DNA of 64,000 bases from NCBI GenBank assembly GCA_020635255.1, contig JACKAC010000002.1, positions 806,001 to 870,000 on the forward strand, given 5' to 3'. The translations under genes were made by a program, and so were the position numbers. This DNA is from Ignavibacteriales bacterium (GTDB lineage Bacteria > Bacteroidota > Ignavibacteria > Tepidaquicellales > Tepidaquicellaceae). Of the stretch, positions 35,569-45,620 are shown piece after piece. The notes beneath the pieces are model-generated. The model saw only the letters and a list, made by a program, of their open reading frames with translations. It ran no database searches and was not told the DNA's origin. The stretch's first letter is position 1. Every line of letters begins with the position of its first letter.

Positions 35569-36546
35569 TTACTTTAGAATAAAAGGATGAATATTTATAC
35601 CGCCGGTAGCAAGAGTTTTTGATTCACCGGTATATATATTTATTATACCTATCGAATATCTATCATCATCACCTGCATCATAAACAATATTCTCATTATC
35701 TATCCACTGGAATGTACCAATATTGCCCAATGAAACCGGGACTTTAGTTGTATTGCTTCCGTCATCTTTCATTACGTGAAGATTTACATTCGTTCCATCG
35801 ATAACTACGAATGCTATGGTGTTTCCGTCCGGTGAAAATTTCGGCTGGTTACAGCTGGGTAAGCCCTTTGTAAGTTCTTTCTCGACACCGTTCTTATTTA
35901 TGTAAATAGTGCCTCTGAGTGCCTGGTCAAATCCCGCATAAACGAACTTACTACCGTCGCTTGTCATATCCGGTTCCAGATTTGAGTCTTCGTTATCACT
36001 AATCTGTTTCAAATAATTATCGGTCGTATCGTCCAGGTCTGCAAGGTAGATTTGCTTTGTTCCATCCAAAAATCCTGAAAACAATATTTTCTCACCGTCG
36101 GGTGAAAGCTCCTGCTGATTGCAATATCCGTCCATTGCAAGGAGGTCCGCATCCGGCGCGTCCGGCGCCATTATGTAGATTGAACTAATGAACTCGTGAT
36201 CGGAGTTGAAAATTATTTCATCACCGTCAACGGTAAAGCTTGGATTGCTTCCGCCGAAAACAAAATACGGTTCGCTTGGAACATTTATATCCTCAATATA
36301 AAAGATTCTGTAATCGTCGGTTTGGAAAACTAGTTTTTTCCCATCAGGTGAAAGCTCAGGATGTAAGCAGTTCGTTGTCATGTTTGTTAACTGTTTTTTG
36401 TTACTGCCGTCACCGTCCATTATGAATACTTGAAGTAATCCGGTTGGATTTTGTGTTGAAACGTAAACTATTTTATCAATATTATAGGAAAAGGAATTTG
36501 AAGCTAGAAATAAAACAAATAATAAGCTGCAAAGAATCTTTTTCAT
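35569..36546 (-). CDS. TolB-like (PD40) propeller, secreted
   Basis: 325 residues. A signal peptide at about 1-20 ends in SFS. Six repeats of the PD40/TolB kind follow, each around DGKKLVFQT-like strands: LSPDGKKLVFQTDD, FTVDGDEIIFNSD, LSPDGEKILFSGF, MTSDGSKFVYAGF, FSPDGNTIAFVVI, and a last blade with NENIVYDAGD. It is periplasmic or secreted, without a T9SS sorting domain. TolB itself links Tol-Pal with the outer membrane, but here no tol genes are near, so only the fold is claimed. Confidence 0.87.
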   Translation of the reverse strand: MKKILCSLLFVLFLASNSFSYNIDKIVYVSTQNPTGLLQVFIMDGDGSNKKQLTNMTTNCLHPELSPDGKKLVFQTDDYRIFYIEDINVPSEPYFVFGGSNPSFTVDGDEIIFNSDHEFISSIYIMAPDAPDADLLAMDGYCNQQELSPDGEKILFSGFLDGTKQIYLADLDDTTDNYLKQISDNEDSNLEPDMTSDGSKFVYAGFDQALRGTIYINKNGVEKELTKGLPSCNQPKFSPDGNTIAFVVIDGTNVNLHVMKDDGSNTTKVPVSLGNIGTFQWIDNENIVYDAGDDDRYSIGIINIYTGESKTLATGGINIHPFILK

Positions 36547-36805
36547 TTTTTCTCCTGAATTATTAAAATTTCCATTAAAATGTAGAAAATTTTTTAATAA
36601 GTAAATATATTTTATATTCTACTTTAAATAAAGTCCATAACTGTGTTACTGGAAAATAAGTTAAGAATGAAAAATGAATACTCCTTTAAAAACTGCTCAT
36701 TTTTTAAGCTATCTAAAATATTCATATATAATAAATAAATTATTAAAATTGTTTAAATTCCTTATCTTATTAACGTAGTATGTAATAACTAAACCAAGCA
36801 GGAAA

Positions 36806-39664
36806 ATGAAAAAGTTTCTCCCAATTCTATCTTTATTTCTAATTATTCCTTTATTTGCTAATGCCCAGCTTTATCAGGGTCCCGCTTCAGGTAGTGTCCC
36901 CAGTGGGGTGGTTGTAAATACAGGGCAATTTCTTGATTCCTATGATAATAACGAACTCCCTCTTTCGGTTAGAAGGGAGCTCAGGAATGAGGAAGAATTT
37001 GAACTCTATCCGAATTATATGAATCCCGACCCGGAAACAAAACCACAAGGACCTGAACAGATGGTTATAAATAGGGGCGGCACTCCACCGGTAGTTCTTG
37101 AAAGTTATCAAGGTTCTCTGGATCCCGGCAACTTTATTCCTCCGGATTTTGATGTTGCAGTTGGCCCAAACCATATTATTACTATCGACAACGGTCGCTT
37201 TAAAATTTGGGATAAAGCCGGTCATCTTTTAAAAAGTATATCATCCGATCAATGGTTTGCATCGGTTTTCCCCGGTGTTAGCACATTCGATCCTAAAATA
37301 AAATATGATCATTTTAATAACAGGTGGATATTGGTATTGTTACATCAAACAGATTCACCGCCGGTTGGAAGGTTTTTGATCTCTGTATCAGATGATTCAG
37401 ACCCGCTTGGAACATGGTATAACTGGGCTACACCTTCCGATGTTTACGGAAGCACCAGCAACGGAAGCTGGGGTGACTACCAGGGTGTGGGTTTCGATGC
37501 AAATGCCATATACCTTACTTCGAATAACTTCTTTTTTGGAAGCAGTTTCCAGGGATGCCGTATCAGAATATATGACAAAGCCCAGCTTTACGCAAATAAT
37601 GCAGGTACGCTTGGCTGGACCGATCTCTGGAATGTTACAATTCCTCCGGGTGGAGGTACCTCTGCGTTTGGTATCAGACCTGCGATCGTATATGGCAATC
37701 CGTCTGAGTTTTATTTTATCTGTCAGTCGGCATTTACAACGGGTACTGCGGTATACTTATACAAGTTGAGCAATCCTTTGACCACTCCGACTATGACGGC
37801 AGTCAGCGTTCCGGTATCGACTTATTTTTCACCGCCAAATGCTAACCAGCTGGGAGGAGGTACACCTTTCATTGACGGAGGAGGTTTCAATTTCCGGCAT
37901 GAACCTACATATAGAAACGGATTTTTATGGGCGGTTCACTCGGTTTCTGACGGTTCCGGATTTTCATCTGTCAGATATGTAAAAATTGATGTTTCATCCA
38001 ATACTGCTATGGAGGATTATAGATTCGGTGACTCACAACATTATCATGTTTATCCCGCCATGGGAGTGGATCAGGATATGAATCTATTGTTTACATTCTC
38101 TCGGTCGGCAAATGATGAGTATATGGGAGCTTATTATTCATCTCGATTAAATTCCGATCCCCCAAATACTGTTGACCCGACAAGGACATTGCAATCAGGA
38201 AAGGCTAACTACATAAAGACCTTTGGTGATACCAGGAACAGGTGGGGAGACTACAACGGAGCTTTTGTTGATCCTTCGGATCAAAATAATTTCTGGGTAC
38301 TTACGGAGTATGCTGAAACTCCTGTTAATACGTGGGCCGGCTGGGTAGGTAATATAAGACTTGTTCCTTTCTCAGGTCCGCGGATATTTACTTCTACCGA
38401 CTCAGTTTACTTAGGTGTACATCAGGCTGGCACGGTCAGTGATACATTCAGTATTACGATGTATAATTACGGTGACGCAAATTTATCGATTAGCAATATA
38501 CAGAGTTCCAGCTCCGAATTTCAGATAACTCAAGCCGGGTCTTTCCCGATAGGGCTAGCATACCAGGATTCTTCTGTCGTAAAAGTTGTATTTAAACCAT
38601 CTTCAGCCGGCGATAAGGTTGCCGACCTTACGATTACCAGCAATAATGGCACGGGATCTACCAAGATTGTCAAGCTTGCTGGAAAAGGATTTACTATTGC
38701 GCCTGTTCAGCCTCAAACTTTATATGGAGCAACAGGTACGCAAAACAACGGACAACTGGTGACACTTAACAGCGGATCCGGCACGGCAACACCTGTCGGT
38801 CAGACAGGGTTTGCACAATTGACTGGTTTAACAATACAGCCTTCTACTAATCAGTTATTCGGAATGATTTCCGGATCACCAACATCCCAGCTTGTAAGAG
38901 TAAATGCATCTGCCGGTGATGCGTACCTATTTGCGGATGTCCCTGTTGCCAATATAAGAGGTATAACTTTTGATCTTAATGATGACTTTTACCTTGTCAA
39001 TTCGGCAGGTAGGCTTTATAAATATAATCTTTCGAGTGGTGATACAACCCCGGTCGGCAATACGGGTGTAAGTAACTTATACGGGCTAACTATCAATCCG
39101 CTTAATGGACAGATGTGGGGTGTTACTCTTACCGGAACTCTTTATAAAATAAATAAATCTGACGCTTCCGCAACTTCGGTTGGTCCGGTAAGTGCGGGAA
39201 TTATAGCGGATATTTGTTTTGATAAGGTAGGAAAGCTGTATGGGTTATCCGGACTTGGAACTCAAAACAGTAGTCTGATTTCGATTGATACGACAAATGG
39301 AGCGGGATCAACAATTGGCGCTACCGGTTTACAGGGTATTAACGGATTAGCTATTTCACCGGAAGTAGTAGGTATCGAACCTATCTCATCTGTAATCCCT
39401 GACAAATACGAGCTTTATCAAAACTATCCTAATCCTTTCAATCCAAATACGAATATAAAATTCGATCTCCCAAAAGGATCTAACGTAAAGCTTACAATTT
39501 ATAATTCTCTCGGGCAGAAAGTAGCTGAACTTTTCAACGGCGAGCTTTCAGCAGGCACTTACCGTTATTCATGGGGTGCAGGCAATTTTGCATCGGGAAT
39601 TTATTTCTATCGTCTGGAGACCGATGAATTTGTGCAGACTAAAAAACTTGTGCTACTAAAATAA
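36806..39664 (+). CDS. Large multidomain T9SS cargo protein
   Basis: 952 residues, preceded by AGGAAA. The signal peptide is about 1-20 (FANAQ). Residues 90-520 form a propeller-like region (FDVAVGPNHIITIDNG, DPKIKYDHFNNRWILV, WGDYNGAFVDPS). About 525-635 is an Ig-like domain of the choice-of-anchor D/HYDIN type (DTFSITMYNYGDANLSI, then VVKVVFKPSSAGDKVADLTI, in part). About 640-855 is a second repeat region with G(Q/T)TGxxxLxGLTIxP units, like DUF4394. The sorting domain starts NYPNPFNPNTNIKF. It is exported to the surface. No enzymatic motif was found. Confidence 0.87.
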   Translation: MKKFLPILSLFLIIPLFANAQLYQGPASGSVPSGVVVNTGQFLDSYDNNELPLSVRRELRNEEEFELYPNYMNPDPETKPQGPEQMVINRGGTPPVVLESYQGSLDPGNFIPPDFDVAVGPNHIITIDNGRFKIWDKAGHLLKSISSDQWFASVFPGVSTFDPKIKYDHFNNRWILVLLHQTDSPPVGRFLISVSDDSDPLGTWYNWATPSDVYGSTSNGSWGDYQGVGFDANAIYLTSNNFFFGSSFQGCRIRIYDKAQLYANNAGTLGWTDLWNVTIPPGGGTSAFGIRPAIVYGNPSEFYFICQSAFTTGTAVYLYKLSNPLTTPTMTAVSVPVSTYFSPPNANQLGGGTPFIDGGGFNFRHEPTYRNGFLWAVHSVSDGSGFSSVRYVKIDVSSNTAMEDYRFGDSQHYHVYPAMGVDQDMNLLFTFSRSANDEYMGAYYSSRLNSDPPNTVDPTRTLQSGKANYIKTFGDTRNRWGDYNGAFVDPSDQNNFWVLTEYAETPVNTWAGWVGNIRLVPFSGPRIFTSTDSVYLGVHQAGTVSDTFSITMYNYGDANLSISNIQSSSSEFQITQAGSFPIGLAYQDSSVVKVVFKPSSAGDKVADLTITSNNGTGSTKIVKLAGKGFTIAPVQPQTLYGATGTQNNGQLVTLNSGSGTATPVGQTGFAQLTGLTIQPSTNQLFGMISGSPTSQLVRVNASAGDAYLFADVPVANIRGITFDLNDDFYLVNSAGRLYKYNLSSGDTTPVGNTGVSNLYGLTINPLNGQMWGVTLTGTLYKINKSDASATSVGPVSAGIIADICFDKVGKLYGLSGLGTQNSSLISIDTTNGAGSTIGATGLQGINGLAISPEVVGIEPISSVIPDKYELYQNYPNPFNPNTNIKFDLPKGSNVKLTIYNSLGQKVAELFNGELSAGTYRYSWGAGNFASGIYFYRLETDEFVQTKKLVLLK

Positions 39665-39685
39665 TGTTGGTTTAAATTCATATTG

Positions 39686-39716
39686 AAAAGGACTGATTTT
39701 TATCAGTCCTTTTTTA
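39686..39716 (+). terminator. Terminator after the 952-residue cargo gene
   Basis: AAAAGGACTGAT and ATCAGTCCTTTT pair around a short T-rich loop and run into T. The next start codon (arfB) is only 24 bases beyond, so the arfB promoter must overlap this element or lie further upstream. Confidence 0.92.
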
Positions 39717-39740
39717 TTTTAGTGAAAGTATTTTAAAGTA

Positions 39741-40151
39741 ATGGATCTCAAAGATAGAAATATCGAAAAGGAAATCGAATACAAGACTTCACGTAGTGGC
39801 GGTAAGGGAGGTCAGAATGTTAACAAAGTTGAAACAAAAGTTGAAGCGGTAATAAATATACCGTTTTCTGAAGCCTTAACCGATGATGAGAAAATCATTT
39901 TAACCACAAAACTATCCACTAAGATAGATTCAGAAGGCAATTTGCGGACTGTGTCGCAGGTTCACCGGTCACAGTTGAAAAACAAAAAAGAAGCTTCAGA
40001 CAAGTTAATTCTTATGCTTGAAAAAGCTCTCGTCAAAAAGAAGAAACGAAAACCAACGAAACCTTCTAAAGAATCTAAAGAGAAAAGGTTAAAAGAAAAA
40101 AAGGTACGAAGCGAGAAGAAACGTCAGCGCGGGTTTTCTCCCGAAGATTAA
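39741..40151 (+). CDS. arfB: Ribosome-rescue peptidyl-tRNA hydrolase ArfB
   Basis: 136 residues with a single class I release-factor domain. The catalytic GGQ is at residues 23-25 within SGGKGGQNVNKVETKVE. A long, strongly basic C-terminal tail follows (KKKKRKPTKPSKESKEKR, in part). The tail is what ArfB/YaeJ uses to occupy the empty mRNA channel of stalled ribosomes. No codon-recognition domain is present, unlike PrfA/PrfB. It is followed after one base by pgeF. Confidence 0.93.
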   Translation: MDLKDRNIEKEIEYKTSRSGGKGGQNVNKVETKVEAVINIPFSEALTDDEKIILTTKLSTKIDSEGNLRTVSQVHRSQLKNKKEASDKLILMLEKALVKKKKRKPTKPSKESKEKRLKEKKVRSEKKRQRGFSPED

Positions 40152-40152
40152 T

Positions 40153-40884
40153 ATGAGTTATACTTATCCTGAAATATTTCAAAAATTCCCCGAAATTAAA
40201 TTCGGTTTCAGTACCATCGAGGGAGGGGTCTCTTCTCCATATGGAATGAATCTTAGTCTCGCTACAAACGATGAAAAAGAGAATGTTTTAAAGAATAGGG
40301 AGGTTTTTTTTGGTGGGCTGGGAATTCCTCTCGAAAATGTAAATTTTCAAAGGCAGGTTCACTCTGACATTTCAAAGGACATTATATGTGGTGGCTTTGC
40401 CGGAGAATGTGATGCAACCTTCACAAATAAAAAGGATGTCTTTCTAACGGTAAGTGTTGCTGATTGCCTTCCTGTCTTTCTTTATGATCCTGTAAAGAGG
40501 ATAATCTCTGCGATCCATGCAGGATGGCGGGGCACCGCTAATAAAATAACCGAAAAGACAATTCAGCAATTGATCACACTATATGGAATAGATCCCGGTA
40601 ATCTGGTTACTTATCTGGGTCCTTGTATTTCGCAGGAATATTTCGAAGTAGGGGAGGAAGTTGGTGAATTATTTTCGGAAGATGTAAAATATAAGAAGGG
40701 CGACAAATATCATATCGATCTCAAAAAAGAAAATACTTCTCAGCTTATTAGATTGGGCGTTATGAAAGAAAACATAGAGATCTCACCTCACTGTACTTAC
40801 GGGGAGAAAGATACTTTCCATTCATACCGCAGGGACAGGGAAATGTCGGGAAGGATGTTTGGCGTTATTGGAATGATTTCTTAA
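40153..40884 (+). CDS. pgeF: Peptidoglycan editing factor PgeF (YfiH/LACC1 family)
   Basis: 243 residues. Motifs are RQVHSD, SVADCLPVFLYDP, AIHAGWRGTANKI and GPCISQEYFEVGEEV. The His/Cys/His metal site of the family (His in RQVHSD, Cys in ADCLP, His in IHAGW) is intact. Members act as purine nucleoside phosphorylase/adenosine deaminase enzymes in vitro and remove mis-incorporated serine from peptidoglycan precursors in E. coli. It is the second gene of a pair with arfB; its 3' end overlaps the convergent MFS gene by four bases. Confidence 0.92.
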   Translation: MSYTYPEIFQKFPEIKFGFSTIEGGVSSPYGMNLSLATNDEKENVLKNREVFFGGLGIPLENVNFQRQVHSDISKDIICGGFAGECDATFTNKKDVFLTVSVADCLPVFLYDPVKRIISAIHAGWRGTANKITEKTIQQLITLYGIDPGNLVTYLGPCISQEYFEVGEEVGELFSEDVKYKKGDKYHIDLKKENTSQLIRLGVMKENIEISPHCTYGEKDTFHSYRRDREMSGRMFGVIGMIS

Positions 40885-42089
40885 TCGTGATGTCTCAAAA
40901 CAAAGAATGTATAGACTGCTGTTATTGCCATAAATATACCCCCGAATACAAACGGGGCTTTGTAGCCGAAATGCTGATACGAGAATCCTCCCCACGCCGG
41001 ACCGCAAAATCTTGCAAATGAACTCAAAGATTGGTTTACTCCCAATGTCGTTCCCATTTCTTCGCGGTTAGCTTTTTGCGATATGAGGCTTAACGACACA
41101 GTGTTACCGATACTATTACCCAGTGCAAGTATAATAAGCACTACTACTATCCCAAATATACCGTGGAAGAATGGTATCAACCCAAGCCCAAAAACACTTA
41201 GTGATAACCCTATTATAAGCGACTTACCGTCGCCAAAAATATTTTTGATGTGTTTGATCAGAAACACCTGTACTATAGCGCCCACTATCCCCAGCAGGCT
41301 GAATAAATATCCTATCTGTTCCTCGTTAAGGCCCAGTCCGTCTTTTCTTTCGGCAAAAAGCTGGAAAGAACCAAACATATTTGAAAATGCAAATACAAAG
41401 ACAAAAGAGATAATTATTAGTTTGCCCAGGTCTCCGTGAGTCAGGGTCTTCTTAAAGAGTTTAAGATCAACAGATCTAATTTTCTTATTAAGCTTCCTGT
41501 ATTTTTCCTGCATTTCGACAGGATGAGACTCTTTGAAAATAGTGAGACACAATATCAGCGCGATGAATGAGAGAAAAGCCGCGACGAAGATAGGTACACC
41601 GTGTCCGAACTTATTGGAAAGTAACCCTCCTAGAGCAGGACCGAATACAAATCCCAATGCAAACGCCGCTCCTATCAATCCCATTCCACGGGTTCTTTCT
41701 TCCGGTGTGGTAACATCGGATATTACTGCCTGTGCGGCTGATATATTTGCCGAAAATATCCCCGCAAAAGCCCTCGAAACTATCAATAGCACTACGGATA
41801 ATAATGCCCCTGAAAATACAAAACCCAGCATTGTGTATGATATAACACTCCCGATAAGACTCATTATAAGTATGGGCTTGCGTCCGTATTTATCAGACAA
41901 TCCTCCCCATACCGGCGTGAAGAAGAATTGCATTAAAGAATAAATCCCGGCAACCAGTCCGATAGTAGATTCATCGATATGCAAAACATTCACCGAAAAT
42001 GTGGGAAGTAACGGAATGATGATCCCGAAGCCCAGCAGGTCAATAAAGATTATCAGGAATATTACCAGTAATGCGGGATTTTTTCTCAC
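40881..42089 (-). CDS. MFS transporter, TetA-like efflux type
   Basis: 402 residues, twelve hydrophobic segments. The motif between helices 2 and 3 is GGLSDKYGRKPIL, and the TetA-type motif C-like GPALGGLLS occurs in helix 5. The overall order fits drug/proton antiporters of the DHA1 group such as TetA or multidrug exporters. The substrate cannot be told from sequence. The start lies nine bases after the site-2 protease stop, so the two are cotranscribed. No repressor is nearby. Confidence 0.88.
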   Translation of the reverse strand: MRKNPALLVIFLIIFIDLLGFGIIIPLLPTFSVNVLHIDESTIGLVAGIYSLMQFFFTPVWGGLSDKYGRKPILIMSLIGSVISYTMLGFVFSGALLSVVLLIVSRAFAGIFSANISAAQAVISDVTTPEERTRGMGLIGAAFALGFVFGPALGGLLSNKFGHGVPIFVAAFLSFIALILCLTIFKESHPVEMQEKYRKLNKKIRSVDLKLFKKTLTHGDLGKLIIISFVFVFAFSNMFGSFQLFAERKDGLGLNEEQIGYLFSLLGIVGAIVQVFLIKHIKNIFGDGKSLIIGLSLSVFGLGLIPFFHGIFGIVVVLIILALGNSIGNTVSLSLISQKANREEMGTTLGVNQSLSSFARFCGPAWGGFSYQHFGYKAPFVFGGIFMAITAVYTFFVLRHHD

Positions 42090-42098
42090 GTTAATTTT

Positions 42099-43157
42099 CT
42101 ATTTGATGTCATATGCAAGTCTTGGTGTGAACGATGTAATAAATATCACTATACACAGAAATCCTAAAAGCATTCTTCCCGTGTCTAGCTCTTCGGTTTT
42201 ATTTTCAACAGTGTCGGGATGCTCTATCTTGATCACCCATAAAATTAATATTGCCCATATTAACCAGGATATCGATCCGAACTGTAATAACCAGTCGGTT
42301 ACTGGTGACATGCCCGACGTTTTTAAAACATCATAATATTCCAGAACAGGAAAAACTCCTATCAAGCCGAATAGTAGCAATAAAACGAAAAATATTCTTG
42401 CGACAGTTTTGTAATATTTTGGGAACATGCAATAAATAATATGACCGCCATCGAGTTGTCCAATTGGCATTAGATTTAGCGATGTTATTAAAAGCCCAAA
42501 CCACCCCACACACAAAAATGGATAATGATATACCTCATTCATTGGAGGGATGAAGCTTCCTTCCGGCGCAAATACCTTACCTATAAATGAAAACATAAAA
42601 TTTTCCCCGAAGTGGAATCCTTTGTCACTTAAACCGTTTATTGCAATTTCCGGATGGATATTATATAGATATTCGATTCCGGGCAGTGATTTAAATCCAA
42701 TAATAAGAATTATTAAACATGTTATCCATCCCGCAATTGGACCTGATGCTCCAATGTCAAAAAGACCTTTCCTTGTATATCTATGAGCCTTCATTCGAAT
42801 AACAGCCCCCATAGTACCGAAAGGGTTTAGATCTAAAAAAGGAAATGGAATATAATAGGGAAGAGTTACCGGTACTTTATGTATTCTTGCCGCAAAATAA
42901 TGTCCAAATTCATGTGTAGTAATAACCAGCATGATCAGTACGGAATATGTAATCCCCAGGGAAAAATTTAAAAGCTGTGTGGGGTCTTTTTGCAGCCATG
43001 CAACTCCGGCAAAAGTTGTGGTTACAAACGTGGCAATAAATAATATGATATTTACAAAGTATCTAGGCTTTTCTTTGGCTTTTTCGTCACTGTAGACTAC
43101 TTCACCTTTGTACCTGCTCTCGTCATCACCTGTATATTTCAGCTTGTATTCAGACAT
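42099..43157 (-). CDS. Site-2 protease family (M50) membrane peptidase
   Basis: 352 residues. The zinc motif HEFGH is at residues 82-86 inside a membrane helix, and the third ligand Asp is in MPIGQLDGGHI near residue 240. The rest is hydrophobic, with a conserved NPFGTMGAVI loop. There is no PDZ domain, so it is unlike RseP and closer to the SpoIVFB/plant EGY-type group, which cleaves membrane-bound regulators. It is the first gene of a pair with the MFS transporter. No anti-sigma factor is nearby. Confidence 0.92.
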   Translation of the reverse strand: MSEYKLKYTGDDESRYKGEVVYSDEKAKEKPRYFVNIILFIATFVTTTFAGVAWLQKDPTQLLNFSLGITYSVLIMLVITTHEFGHYFAARIHKVPVTLPYYIPFPFLDLNPFGTMGAVIRMKAHRYTRKGLFDIGASGPIAGWITCLIILIIGFKSLPGIEYLYNIHPEIAINGLSDKGFHFGENFMFSFIGKVFAPEGSFIPPMNEVYHYPFLCVGWFGLLITSLNLMPIGQLDGGHIIYCMFPKYYKTVARIFFVLLLLFGLIGVFPVLEYYDVLKTSGMSPVTDWLLQFGSISWLIWAILILWVIKIEHPDTVENKTEELDTGRMLLGFLCIVIFITSFTPRLAYDIK

Positions 43158-43285
43158 AATCTGCTAATATATTGGTATTAATTTTCAATTTAAATGAATT
43201 ATGCTTGCCAAATTTCATCCCCTTTGTTCTTTAAATAGTTAAGAATTTTGATGATATTGCAAAATGAAATTATCATTATGTTAGT

Positions 43286-44239
43286 GTGAACGAACCTGAT
43301 CTCAATATCGATCCTCAATCTGGGAAAAAATTTCCTTTCGAGAATATTCCCCCAAGGCTATACGTTGTATTAACGTTATTCGTTGTCTTTTTTACCTATC
43401 AGATAATTGGCGGTTTTCTGGCACTGTCGTTTTTTGGAGTTGATGATCCGACAGGTGGTGATGCTGATGGAATGAGGATTATGACTGCTTTCTCGCAATT
43501 CATGTTAATACTCGCCCCTGTGCTTCTACTTAGCTATCTGCAGGGTAATAAGTTCAAAGATGCCTTTAAAATTAAAAGACCGTCGCTTCCGATGGTTTCG
43601 CTGAGTGTAATAGGAATTATTCTAATCCAGCCCGCTATAGAGGCATATTTATATTTCCAGAATAAACTTATCTATTCACTTCCGTTAGGCGATAATGTAA
43701 CTTCCGCGCTCAAGGACCTTGATAATATGTTCGAGGAAATGACTATCAAGCTCGTTGCTTCACATTCTATTCCGGAGTTGTTATTGGTAATTTTTGTTAT
43801 ATCGATTACTCCTGCCATTTGCGAGGAGTTCTTCTTCCGGGGTCTGATACTTAAAAATTTCGAGCGCTCTTTTAAGGCTTTACAGGCTATAACTTACACA
43901 GGTATTTTGTTTGCAATATTTCATTTCCATCCGCTTAATGTTATCCCGCTTGCATTATTGGGATTCTTTCTTAGTTACATCGTACATTATAGTGGTAGTA
44001 TCTATACAGGGATCATAGCACACTTTATCAATAATACGATTGCGGTTATTGCTGTCTATATTGTCGGTACGGAAAGCCTCAGCGAGGATGTCTTATCCGG
44101 CGGCAATGAAATTGCCATGCTTATATATGGGGTGATTTCATTAGTACTTTTTATTATTGTCATGAGACTTATCAAACGCATCGCTTCATCCCCGGCTCCG
44201 CCGGCAGATAACATAATTTCCACTCCGCCTGATGAGTAA
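43286..44239 (+). CDS. CPBP-family intramembrane protease
   Basis: 317 residues, eight or so membrane segments, start at GTG. The three family motifs are EEFFFRG (Glu180/181, Arg185), FHFHPLNVIPLALLGF and HFINNT. Members include Rce1-like prenyl proteases and the Abi proteins linked to bacteriocin immunity; the substrate is unknown. It overlaps cdsA by eight bases and heads a long plus-strand gene group. Confidence 0.92.
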   Translation: MNEPDLNIDPQSGKKFPFENIPPRLYVVLTLFVVFFTYQIIGGFLALSFFGVDDPTGGDADGMRIMTAFSQFMLILAPVLLLSYLQGNKFKDAFKIKRPSLPMVSLSVIGIILIQPAIEAYLYFQNKLIYSLPLGDNVTSALKDLDNMFEEMTIKLVASHSIPELLLVIFVISITPAICEEFFFRGLILKNFERSFKALQAITYTGILFAIFHFHPLNVIPLALLGFFLSYIVHYSGSIYTGIIAHFINNTIAVIAVYIVGTESLSEDVLSGGNEIAMLIYGVISLVLFIIVMRLIKRIASSPAPPADNIISTPPDE

Positions 44240-45029
44240 TGTTACCAAAAGAATACTCGTAGGCGTTATTGCCGCGCCTGTACTGCTTTTACTTGTGTAT
44301 GAGAGAGGGTTATATTTCCTTGTATTTTCTATGGTGATATGCGCTCTTGGGCTTTGGGAGCTCTATACAATGTTTGAAAAGAAGCGGTTTTTTATATTAA
44401 AAAGGACTTCCATTCTGTTTTCTTTGTCGATGATGGTCGTAGCATATTACTCGCTGGAAAATCTCATCTATTTAATGATAGTTTTCTATATTTTGATAAT
44501 ATCATTTGAAGTTTTCCGGCGTGATAAGCGCAATCCCAAGAACCCTTTTATTGCAGTATTCGGGGTAGTATATATAACAGTCCCGCTGATAATGCTAAAC
44601 CTTCTGCTAAAGATCCCCGGTTTCAATATAGTGCTTTACTGCATCATCTTAATATGGGTGACGGACACTTTTGCATATTTTGGTGGGAAAGCATTTGGTA
44701 AAAGACAACTTTCCGACATCAGCCCCTCTAAAACGATCGAGGGAGCTTTGATAGGACTTGTTATGGCTGTGATTGTTTCTTTTGTTTATCGTTATTTCTT
44801 TGTAAATGAAATTACCGTTATTGATGCGGTAATAATGGGTTTTGCGATTGGAATTTTTGGACCTGTGGGGGATCTTTTTGAATCTATATTAAAAAGGTAT
44901 GTTGACCAAAAAGATTCATCGAATATAATTCCCGGACACGGTGGTGTATTGGATAGATTTGATAGCCTTATTTTTATTTCACCTTTTATTTATATTTACT
45001 ATACTTATATACGATTCTTTATTAACTAA
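44232..45029 (+). CDS. cdsA: Phosphatidate cytidylyltransferase
   Basis: Makes CDP-diacylglycerol from phosphatidic acid and CTP, feeding all phospholipid synthesis. 265 residues, integral membrane. The C-terminal family signature is complete: GDLFESILKRYVDQKDSS followed by PGHGGVLDRFDS; SPSKTIEGALIG precedes it. The upstream overlap with the CPBP protease suggests coupling. Confidence 0.96.
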   Translation: MSNVTKRILVGVIAAPVLLLLVYERGLYFLVFSMVICALGLWELYTMFEKKRFFILKRTSILFSLSMMVVAYYSLENLIYLMIVFYILIISFEVFRRDKRNPKNPFIAVFGVVYITVPLIMLNLLLKIPGFNIVLYCIILIWVTDTFAYFGGKAFGKRQLSDISPSKTIEGALIGLVMAVIVSFVYRYFFVNEITVIDAVIMGFAIGIFGPVGDLFESILKRYVDQKDSSNIIPGHGGVLDRFDSLIFISPFIYIYYTYIRFFIN

Positions 45030-45063
45030 ATTTATTTGACAGTTTCTAATCTGTTATTCACGA

Positions 45064-45618
45064 ATGGCTAGAAGAAAAAATGCTGAGAAAAAAGAGGATC
45101 CTGTAAAGGAAACAAAGAAGGCTCCTAAATCTGCTGAGGACGAAGAGGAGAGTTCCGAACTGGATGATATAATGCAGGGTGATTCGCTTCTTGCTGAGGA
45201 TGATGATTTTGAGGAAGAGGAAGTATTAGGTGAGATTGATGAAGAGGATGAAGAGAAAGAAGTAATGAAACACCTTAAAGACTATGATAAAAATAAAGAG
45301 GTCACCATTGTTTCCGTATTCGAAAAGATCGGCAGTCCAAAATGTCCTCCCGTCGATAAGGTTAAACCGGACGATTTTAGCGAAGAATATGGTAAGCTGA
45401 TTGCTCTTCTTGATAAGCATAATATTATCGTCCACTTTAAAAATGACTTTCCCGTAAAAGAAAAATATAGATTCATTACGGAAGAGGTTTTTAAGCAAGA
45501 TGTTGAAGATTTTAAAAAGAGTAAAGTCCAGGTAAGCTTTATCTACGAAGATTTTCATCCGGAAATGGATGAGGATGATGAAGACGAAGACTTTGATTAT
45601 GATTATAACGATTTTTAA
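45064..45618 (+). CDS. Highly acidic hypothetical protein
   Basis: 184 residues. A short basic N-terminus (ARRKNAEKKEDPVKETKK) leads into a long acidic, probably disordered region (about 22-78, with runs such as EDDDFEEEE and DEEDEEKE). A small folded alpha/beta core follows at about 80-160, and an Asp/Glu/Tyr-rich tail (DEDDEDEDFDYDYNDF). The core has no family I recognise. The gene is two bases before the redoxin gene. Possible roles such as a nucleic-acid mimic, ion binding or an RNA polymerase delta-like factor are guesses. Confidence 0.7.
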   Translation: MARRKNAEKKEDPVKETKKAPKSAEDEEESSELDDIMQGDSLLAEDDDFEEEEVLGEIDEEDEEKEVMKHLKDYDKNKEVTIVSVFEKIGSPKCPPVDKVKPDDFSEEYGKLIALLDKHNIIVHFKNDFPVKEKYRFITEEVFKQDVEDFKKSKVQVSFIYEDFHPEMDEDDEDEDFDYDYNDF

Positions 45619-45620
45619 AA

